Shown here one piece after another: positions 1-10,500 of a DNA stretch of 64,000 nt. The position numbers and the translations under genes are program-made. The stretch covers positions 9,952,501-10,016,500 of the forward strand of contig NC_069086.1 in the NCBI RefSeq assembly GCF_947172395.1, given 5' to 3'. How positions within the stretch are numbered: the first letter of the stretch is position 1; each line of letters starts with the position of its first letter. The DNA comes from Bicyclus anynana. Lineage: Eukaryota; Arthropoda; Insecta; Lepidoptera; Nymphalidae. Under the pieces are notes generated by a model. That model worked only from the letters and a program-made list of their open reading frames with translations, did no database searches and was not told the DNA's origin.

Positions 1-48
1 ACAGAGGAATGGCGACGGATAGTGAGGCTTGCCACCGCACCCAAATGA
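1..48 (+). pseudogene. Possible 3' end of a LINE reverse-transcriptase ORF
   Basis: Frame 1 reads TEEWRRIVRLATAPK then stop; the E/D-R-EEWRRIV wording resembles the last residues of insect non-LTR ORF2 proteins, and the following tail is non-coding. Too short to be sure; the element would extend left of the window. Confidence 0.25.
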
Positions 49-3000
49 CGACCACGACCACTCTGTCAAGAGTGTAACGACAAAGAAGAAGGACAATTGT
101 ATATGTTTTAATTATTTTATCTATTGTTATATATAAAACTTGAATTAGGTATGAAATCAAAAAATGTCAAATTGACATGGATAACTTACGTGCCTATTGT
201 AAGCGTTACAATACAATATACCATTGATAATTTTTAGCAAAAGTGTTTTGTGTAAAATAACATGTGACTTACAGTTAGAATTCTAGAGTATAGTGTAGGT
301 TAGGTCTAGGCATTTGAAAAATTAGGCGAGATTGTAGTCAGCACGAGTCCAAGTATGTTGTATTTAAAAAGTTACGCAAGCTGTTTAATTTATTTTACGT
401 AGTTAGAGCATTTATTGTTATGCTCTACGTAATTTGACGGCCTATGCAGTTACGAATTTATAATTTTAGCGCTGGCCATTGGAATTACGTTTTTTTTTAT
501 TTATGTAATTAATACATAAATACTATGAATTTTTTGCTTAAAATATTTAATAGTTGAGGTTAGACAAAGTATTGTATGAAACGTATGGTATTGAACTCTC
601 GTGTCTCTCCATATACAATAAGGACTCGTGTCTTATTTAATACGTAGCAACTATTAAGTAGGTAACCGTTTTACAAACGCACTCGAAAGCTCCGCTAGCG
701 GATGACTAGATTATTTTTTATAATTTTTCAAGCGTTTTTATATCAACATTGTAAAATATACAAGTAAAATAAAAGTATGTTTAAATTACAAAAAAAAAAT
801 TGGTAGGTAAATTATAATTTATAAATAATATAAAATTTATTTACAATAAAAGACTTAAAATTACTGTGTTTTTGTTTTATCAGACATCTACCCACCTACA
901 TTAATATAATTAATTTTAAAAGATAATAAAATATTGTTATAATAAGTTTTGTTGTGAAGAAAACTCAATGGGAATTATCTTTATAATATAGTACAGGAGC
1001 CATGCTCGCCATGCTTGCCATGCAAATATCTATGATTTTTTTACCAGTGCAATCAACCGAATCGTAAATCTATGAGTGCAATAAAGTGTTATTCTATGTA
1101 TCGGGAGAATATAGTCGGAGAAAATGTGTTCGGCTATATAACATGGCTTAGTTGGCTTAGTTGAGGACCCAAAATAAGATTTACACAGGGAATTTGGTAA
1201 AATTTGGTAAAACTTAGGGCAATATGCCATAAATTTCTTAAACGCGACATAAAGCTGTTATGATTATATAACTAGGGCTCTCAATCCAGAAGCGTGCATA
1301 AAGTGGCATAGCCTGAATATCAGGAAGGTAGGGTTCAGGAAGGTACCTCTGGGCTCATAATTTTTGTTTAGGGATTTAGTTAAGAAAATCTTACAACCAA
1401 ATATGTAGAATACGATATTAGAGAGTTATTGCGGTATATCAGAACAGGTGTCCAGGGCTATTTGGGTGGGATCTTGCCAGGTTTGGCTGGGGAGAATGAC
1501 TTGAGCGATGAAAGGGAGTGCTAGCTAGTTATAAAGGACGTCCTCAACCCTACATCCATTGGTCACAAGTCCGGAATTTCGAGCAAGGTTGATTCTCTGC
1601 CACTCTCTGGGATTATTGGTAACATTCTTGGTGGGAAATGTAAAACCCAATAGGGTTTCATTCAATATTTGGTTTTCCCTTTTAAATCCGCTTTTGATGT
1701 CAACCCGTCTCCGAGACTATTTACTCTTTATTACACTAGAATAATGTCTATAGATTTTAGTAATTTAACACTTTACATAATAGCATTTTGTCATCGCCTG
1801 CTGCACAGTGCAGCGGCAACGACCCAAGAAATTGTTTATGCATTTTGCTCGCTGAAACCGGCCATCCGTCACCTAGCGAATAGCGAATAACTAGTGAATT
1901 TTTTGATGAAACCTCGAACGCGTCGAACTATGTCATATACTTTGTATATTTCAATGAAATAAAAAGTAACACCTACCTTCTCTCTCTACTTCTCACCTAT
2001 ATTCTTATTTCATTACCGACTTTTGCATCTTTATAAATAGACTTATATACATATTACTCGTACATGAAAATTAATCGATATTTCGCGACATGATACAGCA
2101 GATACTCGAGAAAAACTTCACTGATTTCATTCATTTTTTTTTGATTTCATTCATCTCTTTTTTATACTTTCCAATGCGGGCTTTGTGTATATTTTAAGAA
2201 AATAAATTTCACACAGACTAACAAACACATCGCTTTGACTATCCACAGAATATATTAAACCTACACAGAATATTCGATTACTTGATCGATGTTTTGCTGT
2301 TCCGTCAGAAGAATCAGTTCTTTTTATTAAAAAGACGTAATAAAGGTAGAAATATTCACAAATGTAAAGTAACTACTTTTAGTAAACTAGAACTTGTTGC
2401 TGTTTTTTATGCCATCCACACACACACACAATCCGGCATTTTTAGGGAGCTCTTTACAGGACGAAAACTATTACAACAATGAAACATCGATTTTATAGAT
2501 AGAGAAACAGTTTTTATAAACACGTTAGATCGTGATCCTATAGTTTTGACAGAGGGGTAATCTCTAGCGAGGCAGGTCCTTATGTAATTGGTCTGAGAGT
2601 TAAACAGATTAAGATAAAATCTGGTACTAAAATAAATTATAGTGTGGCATAGTGGCATACAACGACATTATATTGTACCTACGGTGGCATATATATATAT
2701 TCCCACAGGAATAGCAGGACATTATTAGTTAGTTAATTTGTTACGTCATAATAGTTATTCGCCTCTAAGGTGTTATCCATGCTGCTGCTTTCTTTAGGAA
2801 TGTTAGTTTTCCAAGGCACAGTAAGCTCTACAAGTATTTTGAGTTGTTATAGAGATATAATGGATGTATCAAGTTGTGAATATACTAGGTTGTTGGTGAC
2901 ATGTTAGGCCTACTGAAGTCGAAATAGCCGTACCCTTTGAGATTTTATAATGTTTTTATATTGGCCTAAAGCCTGCGATAGCCAGACACACCTCAGTTTT

Positions 3001-3554
3001 GGAAGGCTAAAAGATCGTCAGTTTATGCTCCTAGCGGTAGCTAATAAGGAGTTTGGAAGTTCATGAAGACCTGCGACATACCCTCGAACATTCAAGAATA
3101 AAGGTTATTTTTTTTAATAAAATGACATTTTATACATTGAATTCCATTAAACTGTTGAACTATTTAGGCTGTGCTACTATAGTATTATTAATCTGTGAAC
3201 TGTGCATTTTGTCCAATGAGATATTTTACATTATAAATATACGAGTACTTATACAGTAGCGAAAAACAACATTACTTGCAGTTGGGGACAAAAAAGAATG
3301 GTCTAAGTTGGGTATCATGGATTTTGTATCCTAAATAACGAAGGATATACAAACCAATTCCTCTGATATTAAAATATTTGTCTTTAACTTTGTCAGTTAT
3401 TAATCAGTTCTTTACCATAGTTCATTACTATGTATCTATGGTTCATTACATTCAAACGTAATATAGTCAAAATGAAATAGTTCAAGAACATAAACAGTTT
3501 TTTAAATAAAATGGAGGCAATAAATCTACTAAACACAAAATAAGTACAATTTCA
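49..3554. other. Intergenic, no gene recognised
   Basis: AT-rich, with only short spurious ORFs. Contains a CA microsatellite (about 2417-2431) and one copy of a dispersed repeat (2225-2605). Nothing else supported. Confidence 0.6.
2225..2605 (+). repeat. Dispersed repeat, second copy at 26950-27600
   Basis: Segments such as ACAGAATATTCGATTACTTG, TTTTGCTGTTC, CCGGCATTTTTAGG and TCTAGCGAGGCAGG recur in reverse in ABCC intron 7. The copies share order and spacing apart from a SINE inserted in the other one. Confidence 0.65.
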
Positions 3555-3699
3555 GGGGATGCCACCACTAGATACCTAAACGTCACAATGGATACAATGG
3601 AGTGTTGTAAGGGTGGTAAAATATGTTGCACTGGGCCATGGGGATCATCCCCAACTCCATCATCTACAAAATCGATTTCTGAAAAATTTTCTATTGAAT

Positions 3700-4260
3700 T
3701 ATTATTACCTGAAAACCTCCCCTGAATCTAAATTGTCAGAAAGAACGTTACTCGAATCATCTTTGCCTACAAAAACTTCACTCGATTCATCATTGTCTGG
3801 AAAAGTATTGCTTGAATTGACGTCGTCTCCAAAAACCTCGCATGAACTATTGTCGCCAGGACAACCTTCACTTAAATCATTACCTGTAACGTAGTCATTT
3901 GAAACATCGTTACCAGAAAAATTCTCACACAAACCATCACTACCATAGACAGCAGTACTAGAAAAATTCGCCAGAAACATTATTGCACGATGAGCGTTCG
4001 TCTGACTTGATATTGACCCAATAACCTTTACTAGAATCATCATTAATTGCTCAACAGTCACAGTCAGAATCTTCGTTAACTGTACAACGATTACCCAAGT
4101 CATCACTACCAGCACAAGAAACATCCAATTTGCCTTTAAGCACACAGGACTCTTCTGAATCGCCTTTGTCTTCTCAACGTTCACACAAACCATTGACTTC
4201 TCAACACACATCTAATCAGCCATCGAAATCAAAGTCGTTTACTGAACGCAAGCCCAATGT
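3700..4260 (+). repeat. Degenerate 30-36 bp repeat array inside the Ser-rich locus
   Basis: Recurring words such as TCATCTTTGCCTACAAAAAC, TCATCATTGTCTGGAAAAG, TCATTACCTGTAACG and ACATCGTTACCAGAAAAATT space out at roughly 33 bases. Units differ a lot, so the array is old. Confidence 0.6.
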
Positions 4261-4427
4261 ATCTTTGGCAGCACAACGTGAACTTAATCACATTTGTCTG
4301 AGCAACGCTCTCGCGAATCAACGTTGGATACCTCATCGAAATCACTACTATCCCCAATACACTCACTAATAACCAACTAGTAACCACCTGTGTCTGCACT
4401 GATGGCTGATTTTTTTACCTTCTTTAG

Positions 4428-4987
4428 CGTCGTCCGAAATTCAATCACCTCAATCACAGCAGTTAGATGCACATTCACCCGAGTCAACAATTAAAACACA
4501 TCGTCCATCTGATTTGCCACTGACCACACAAATCAAACCTACACCATCGCCGACCTTAACATGGACCAAAAATAACTTTCCGTTTACATCATCTTCTGTA
4601 AAGTACTTGCCCCAAGTATCTTACGACATATCCGCCACATTGTCGTCATTGTTAGAAAAACTCTTGGCCTTTTTATCAGCGTCCCCGCCCGCAAAACAAT
4701 CTTCTTGTACGAAATTGATTGAAAAGTTATGCCCCGCTTTGACTATGAAATTCTGGCTCATCGCTCATAACATTTTCGTTCATTTGCTTGAAATGTTTCC
4801 GTCCTTATTTCATGTGGTTGCAAAACATTCTCCTATATATGCAGTAGCTGCTGTATTCTCTTCTTTGTCCAAAGTGATGTTTCAAAATCCCCGTGCAGCG
4901 TTAATTTCCGGAATACTTATACTGTTGATAATTTGGTTATCCTGGTCATTATACCAATGCGAGGTTTGCCAAAGATGCTTAAATTAA
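4428..4987 (+). CDS. Possible last exon of the Ser-rich gene (open, unbroken)
   Basis: About 186 codons without interruption after the acceptor ending at 4427. Ser/Pro/Thr-rich first half, Leu/Phe-rich second half with one strong transmembrane segment near 4905-4955, then Cys-x-x-Cys-x-x-Cys-type tail (CEVCQRCLN). No known domain recognised. It is the only long intact part of the 3588-4987 locus. Confidence 0.4.
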
Positions 4988-5678
4988 GTGAGGTAAAAAC
5001 TTTTGCATGAAAACTTTTGCAAAGTGTTTAGAGGAAACAAGTGCCAGGAAGACGTTTATTTATTTGATTATCAATTAAATAAGGTTAGATTCAACAATGA
5101 AAGTAAAAATACGAATATCGTAGCATTTTATGGATTTACTTAGAGAGTACTGGGTCCATCGTATGGCAGAGAGATAATCTTCGAGCAGATCCCGGTACTT
5201 GTGACTCAGGTGTAAGTTTAGGGTGACGTTGAGAATTGACGGCACACTTCGTCCGCAGATCCGTAGATCGTATCGTATGATGATCGTATGAATCTTTTGT
5301 CAGATTGAAAATTTCTATTTTATAATATAAAAAAAAAATCGCAAAATGCGTTGGTAAGCGCATAACTCAACAACGCCTGGACCAATTTGGCCAATTCTTT
5401 TTTTTAAATGTTCGTTAAAGTTCTAAGATGGTTTATACGTTGAGAAAAATTAGAATAATTGCCGGAAAAACCATAAAAATAGCCCTTTATTTTTTACCAT
5501 ATGCCCATACAAATGTTTTCCAGTCGCCAGACACTTTGCTACGTGACAACCCTTCGTAATGCACTATTTAATTTTGCAATTTCAAGGGTCTTCAGCGAAG
5601 GTTTACCACGAAGCCAAATGTCTGGCGAATGGGGATAACATTTCTCATATTATGCTGATGAAAATATAAAAAAAAATC

Positions 5679-5745
5679 ACTCGTACTTAGACGGTTGAGG
5701 GTCTGGATCCTTGAAACCTGCTATCATCCAAAGGCACCATGATCC
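5679..5745 (+). repeat. Repeat shared with 6987-7045
   Basis: GTACTTAGACGGTTGAGGGT and the following TGGATCCTTGAAACCTGC recur with few changes at 6989. Each copy lies 3' of one of the two small plus-strand loci, which fits a local duplication. Confidence 0.6.
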
Positions 5746-6366
5746 AAACTCCATAGTTGGCTACTGTCTTGGACATATGTTTTCTGTGCTACTGTACTTA
5801 TTTAGGGTAGGAGCATGACAAACTATCAGCTTTTATATAATGACGGAGGTCTAGCTGTCGCTGGCTCTCCGTCTACAAGGGTAGATAATATGTAAAAATG
5901 TCCACTTCTTGCACATGCACATTCTTGTACACTAAGTAAGGGATACCATTATATGTTTTATTTTTGATTTTTTTACTTATTTCTGTATACCCATATTTAT
6001 ATAGTAGGTACGCGTCAATTGTGTCCTGCTAATTTGGACATGTATAATATACTTTCCTTGATTCTGGATGCTCTGATAGGACCGCCAAGTTCTGGCCGTG
6101 TACTTACCAAGTGGAGGTTTTACTGGGTACGTTAAGACGCATCCTGATGTTAGTAGACTCCTGGTATACTAAACACAATGGCTCAACTTGGAATAATATC
6201 AAGTCTATTTGCGGTGTTTATGTTGATGAGATAATCATTATGCAAACGAAAAAGCGGTTGTACGTATTAGTAAATTTTCGTATTTTTCCCTTTTTTTTAT
6301 CAATTGATGTTATTACAGATACAACTCCGCAATTCAAACAAGTGAAGTAATGACGTATGAAGAATA

Positions 6367-6531
6367 ATGAGCTGTTGCGAAAATTGCACGAATGATACTT
6401 GGGAGAGCCTGTTTATTGACTACAAAATAGAATTATTCGTATTAGGACTGGCCTTTATTGCTCTATTTTTAGCTTACCGCCTGTATAAATGTCGCCATCC
6501 AAGAACTCCATTACTTTGCATGCGAATGTAA
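6367..6531 (+). CDS. Small ORF, 54 residues, Cys-rich start and one membrane helix
   Basis: ATG at 6367, stop TAA at 6529. Reads MSCCENCTND, a short acidic spacer, a strong transmembrane segment (LFVLGLAFIALFLAY), then RLYKCRHPRTPLLC. A possible acceptor (gatgttattacag, to about 6318) lies about 50 bases upstream, as it does before the Ser-rich locus. The start (M-x-C-C) and end (hydrophobic helix then LY-x-C...C) resemble the two ends of the 3588-4987 locus. Function unknown; coding status is unproven and rests on this likeness and the protein-like layout. Confidence 0.35.
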   Translation: MSCCENCTNDTWESLFIDYKIELFVLGLAFIALFLAYRLYKCRHPRTPLLCMRM

Positions 6532-6931
6532 AACAAGTGAGATGTTCAACAATAATTTTATTTATTATAAAAATACAATCATTATTTAATTTTACATATA
6601 CACTTATCATATTTTTACATAACCTTACATAAAATTGCCTATTTATTTACACTAAGTATCACCGTTTTCAATATTTTATTGTGTTAATCACAAGTGTCTA
6701 CAAATCACAAGCCTACTTGAAATATTTTCTTCCTATAAAACATTCGAGTTATTTTAAAACTCACATTTAATATATTAATTAAAAAAATCTCAAATATAAA
6801 CTTTACTCATGGGTTCAGCTATGCCTTTTATAGGTTGGCTTTACAATTTCATAACTTAGTTCTAATGAAAATTTTGGTCTTGCCTTTAAAAAAATCAAAC
6901 AAGTGTAAAGTGTACTTCCTACCTTACTAAC

Positions 6932-6937
6932 TTTATT
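6932..6937 (-). terminator. Candidate polyadenylation signal of the ABCC gene
   Basis: AATAAA on the minus strand, about 370 bases past the stop codon, a reasonable 3'-UTR length. A plus-strand AATAAA lies a few bases away (6945-6950), so both converging transcription units could use this spot. Position is a guess from motif alone. Confidence 0.35.
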
Positions 6938-6986
6938 ATTGATGAATAAAAACACTCATGGAATCAAATGATAGATTTTTTAAAAG

Positions 6987-7045
6987 CTTTGTACTTAGAC
7001 GGTTGAGTGTCTGGATCTTTAAAATCTACTACCTCCTCCAGGAGC
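6987..7045 (+). repeat. Second copy of the 5679-5745 repeat
   Basis: Starts GTACTTAGACGGTTGAGTGT and is followed by TGACAAACTGAGCTT, similar to TGACAAACTATCAGCTT at 5817 after the first copy. Confidence 0.6.
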
Positions 7046-7303
7046 GTGAGCTGACAAACTGAGCTTCAATAAAAGCGTACTTTATATAAAAACTGAAGTT
7101 GATTTGAGTTTTAATTTAAAAACTGAATATGAATTTATAAAAAAATATAGTAATAAAAAACACTATTACAATAGACATGTTTTAGACGACTTCCACTTCC
7201 ACTTCATCGTATTAATTTCAATACATTCATTAGCCATTTCATACAGATACGGTGAACTGACTACACACCATTGCGATCATTCCATATTTCCTAATAATTC
7301 AAT

Positions 7304-7574
7304 TTATTTAGTACTATTGCTCTGGAAGTATTTTTCTTTTGCTACTTCAAATAACTTTTCACTGCTTTTTTCTCCAGTTTCCCTGACCATCGACGAGAAC
7401 ATACTATTGGGATCCGATAGAAGGATGTAAGGATGGTCGAATTCGGCAATTTCCCCGCTGCTCATGACTAGGACTCTGTCGGAATCCATGATGGTATTCA
7501 GACGATGTGCGATAGTGAGGACGGTGCACGATGCGAATTGTTTTCGAATAGTCTGCTGTATAAAGTTGTCGGTC
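7304..7574 (-). CDS. ABCC exon 25 (residues 1279-1368) and stop
   Basis: Acceptor tcatgttacag|GACCGA; stop TAA at 7306-7304. Encodes TDNFIQQTIRKQFASCTVLT, IAHRLNTIMDSDRVLVMSSG and a 50-residue polar tail ending SNSTK. No PDZ-type terminal motif is obvious. Confidence 0.93.
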
Positions 7575-10500
7575 CTGTAACATGAACAATAAATGTGAGC
7601 TAAATTTATCTATTAATATTATAAAGTTGGGGTCCTAAGGTGCTGGAATGTGACCAGCACTAGAAAGCGCAGTGTTGATCAACCCTCCACCAGGTGGCGT
7701 CGCTGGATGCAGGTAGTGATGTTTAGAAGTCCCTACAAAAGGCCTATGTCCTGCAGTGGACGTCCATCACCTGGTATGATGATGATGATGAATATAATAA
7801 AGAGTAAAGTTTGTCACGTTGTAGGGGTTCTCACGGGAACGTGAACTACGCGGGTGAAACCGCGGAACGTCGGCTAGTAGGTGTATAATATTGAATTTTA
7901 ACTAATTTTACTACTTTAAACTAATGATTGATGACACATTGGGCCAGCGTGGTGGACTATTGGCCTAACCCCTCTCATTCTGAGAGGAGACTCGAGCTCA
8001 GCAGTGAGCCGAATATGGGTGATGATGAAACTAATGATTTGGAACTTATTCTATCTTTCTACTCTTATATTCTTATAAAGAAGAAGGATTTGATTGTTTG
8101 TTCTTTGTTTCGTGTTAATTACGTTCAATAGTTTATTATATTAACCATTTTATTATTGTAATACAGATCATACTCACTGTGGATCAACGTTTGCGGTGGC
8201 TTCGTCCATTATCAGTAACTTGTTAGATCGTAAAACTGCTCTCGCTAAGCACATCAACTGCCTTTGACCGACCGAGAAGTTTGCGCCACCCTCAGTCACT
8301 TTAAAATCCAATGAAGGAACTGCTGATTTCATGTCTACCTATATAACGTATAGTTGAAAATTATTACTTTTTGTATCACAAATAATTGATTTTGATTTTT
8401 AGTTTTGATTAAGATTATATATGTAAAGTATAAAATATTTCTGTAAAGTACTATTTTCTCTGATTTATTTTTATTTACCTGTTCTAAGGCACACCATAGC
8501 TCGTCGTCAGTGTATATATCAAATGGATCTAAATTGTATCTTATAGTAGCAGAAAATAGGACAGGCTCTTGAGGGATGATTGAAATCTTTGATCTTAAAG
8601 TCTGCAACAAAAAAACGGACAGCCATTAAATACATACAATTGTTTACATACCCAAACCATGATCGGGCAAACATTCGTCATTTTATAATAGCTCATGTTA
8701 CTATAGTAAGCTCCTTATCGACAGTCTCATCATCTATGCCTATAATCTATGATCTAACTGTAATCTATAGATACGTACTTTAATATTTTATAGAGGTAGT
8801 TTGTGGTGTTGTAGGGGTTAATCTCTGGATCTATTAAACCGATTTTGGAAATTCTTTTACTATTAGAAAGCTACGTTATCTGTTAGTGTCTAAGTAGCTA
8901 TATAGTATATATATTAACCCCCGTATTCTCATAAGAACTGGATCTATGCGAGTGAAGTCGTGGGCGTCGGCTATTAGAGATAGGGATGTGCAACGCACTC
9001 GTGGTGCCGATAAATCGCTAAAGATCTGTACTTCGTCGTTACCAAACGTAGTTGCAGTATAAATGAATAAGTGTGGTAGACATTTATGGAGTTTGGATCT
9101 AGGTGGGTTAGGCACGTAGCAGGTTTATTAAATCGTCCAAATTTAAGTGATTTTTTTGCATTTTCTTCAGAATGATACGATGAATCATGTGCTCAGTTGC
9201 CAGAGACATAACTTGGTGGCTAAGGGTGTGTTTATTGGATAACTTTATGCTTTTACACAAAGACACATTTCATCACAGGCAATCATTATAATAATCTAAT
9301 GTGACCATTGTGTACATAGGCGTTTAAAGGGCTTAGTCCATTTTAGGGTGGGCACGGCCAACCTGTGGATTCTGGGCTACCGATATGAAATTCTAATGAT
9401 ACTAATAATAGACTTTAAGTCGAGGGCCAGGCCCACCCAAGGAAATAATCCTAGATACGCCAATGATTGTGTAACTCACCTGCTTTGCAAGCTTTGACGT
9501 GTCAATATCATCAATCATTATTTCGCCTTCAATGAAAGCAAATCTAAATATTGCCGAGATTAGAGATGATTTGCCCGCTCCTGTCCTGCCAACAATACCA
9601 ACCTACAAAAGCAGAAAATTATTTTCAGTCATACCAATAACAGGGGCAACATATTTTAGCAAGAAATACAATAGGGAATATGTATGTTATTATAGAAATT
9701 AAGACATTAAGGTATACCAATAAAGAAAATAAACAAAGATGTTCAATATGTCTTATTAGTTATTATATTATACATATTAATAACATTATTTTCTTAATTT
9801 GTTAACTTTTACTAATATTTTTTAGGTTTTATTTATTAAAAAAGAGTAGTCAATTATTGTATGGGAAAAATGAAACGTTTTACTAAAATGGAACAAGGTC
9901 TATTCGAAAAATGACGTAATTCGTGACGTCAAGGTACGTGATCGTATAACAAAATGGCGGTGTTATGATTGTTTAAAATATTTAAAATATTTAAGTGTTT
10001 ATTTTGCCGGCAATTTTTTTTTTTTTGCCGGCAACAATCTCTACTCGTACCTAGTTTAATGTTTATTACCTATAGTTTTTTTAATGTCGAAAATCTATTA
10101 AAAATATTAAAATATATTTGTTTATTGAATATTCCTTATTGCTGATCCACCATTATTTACCTTCCATCCACTGTCAATAGAAATATTTAATCGTTTGAGT
10201 ACCGGATCTTCGTCGGGGGCATATCTCATGGTTACATTTTGAAATACAATTTGACCTCGCGACGGCCAATTGGGTGGCAAAGCCAATTCTGAAATTTAAT
10301 TAATTTGTTAAAAAAATTGTTTATTCCTCAAGAGGACAAAACACGTGTTGTTGCATATGGCATCTTATCAATATGTTAAACTAGCGGACACCCGCGACTT
10401 CGTCCGCGTGGAATTCAGTTTTTTACAAATCCCGCGGGAACCATGGATTTTTCCGGGATGAAAAGTAGCCTATGTGTTAATCCGGCGTAAAATCTATTTC

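Larger units (their letters stand above)
3588..4987 (+). pseudogene. Decayed Ser-rich repeat gene with Cys-Cys N-terminus and C-terminal membrane segment
   Basis: Unrecognised family. An acceptor-like ttcag at 3550-3555 precedes ATG codons at 3588 and 3597; reading starts MECCKGGKICC then GPWGSSPTPSS. A shift near 3715 leads into about 11-residue repeats of the type SSLPTKTSLDS through about 4369, with stops and further shifts at 3895, 3950 and after. The same style of repeat resumes in other frames (SSLPAQETSNL, PLSTQDSSES, PLTSQHTSNQ). A last open stretch follows a good acceptor (ttttaccttctttag, to 4427) and runs to the stop at 4987: Ser/Pro-rich, then hydrophobic (FWLIAHNIFVHLLEMF, ILILLIIWLSWSLY) and a final CEVCQRC. 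A coding origin is likely because the repeat periodicity survives; a working spliced gene using short introns to skip the breaks is possible but less likely. Confidence 0.45.

Noticed and set aside
3705..4211. A 168-codon minus-strand reading rich in Asp/Ser
   Set aside because: It is the antisense of the Ser-rich plus-strand repeats (TCA/GAA/TTG codons read backwards), has no recognisable domain, and the plus strand shows better protein periodicity plus splice-like sites.
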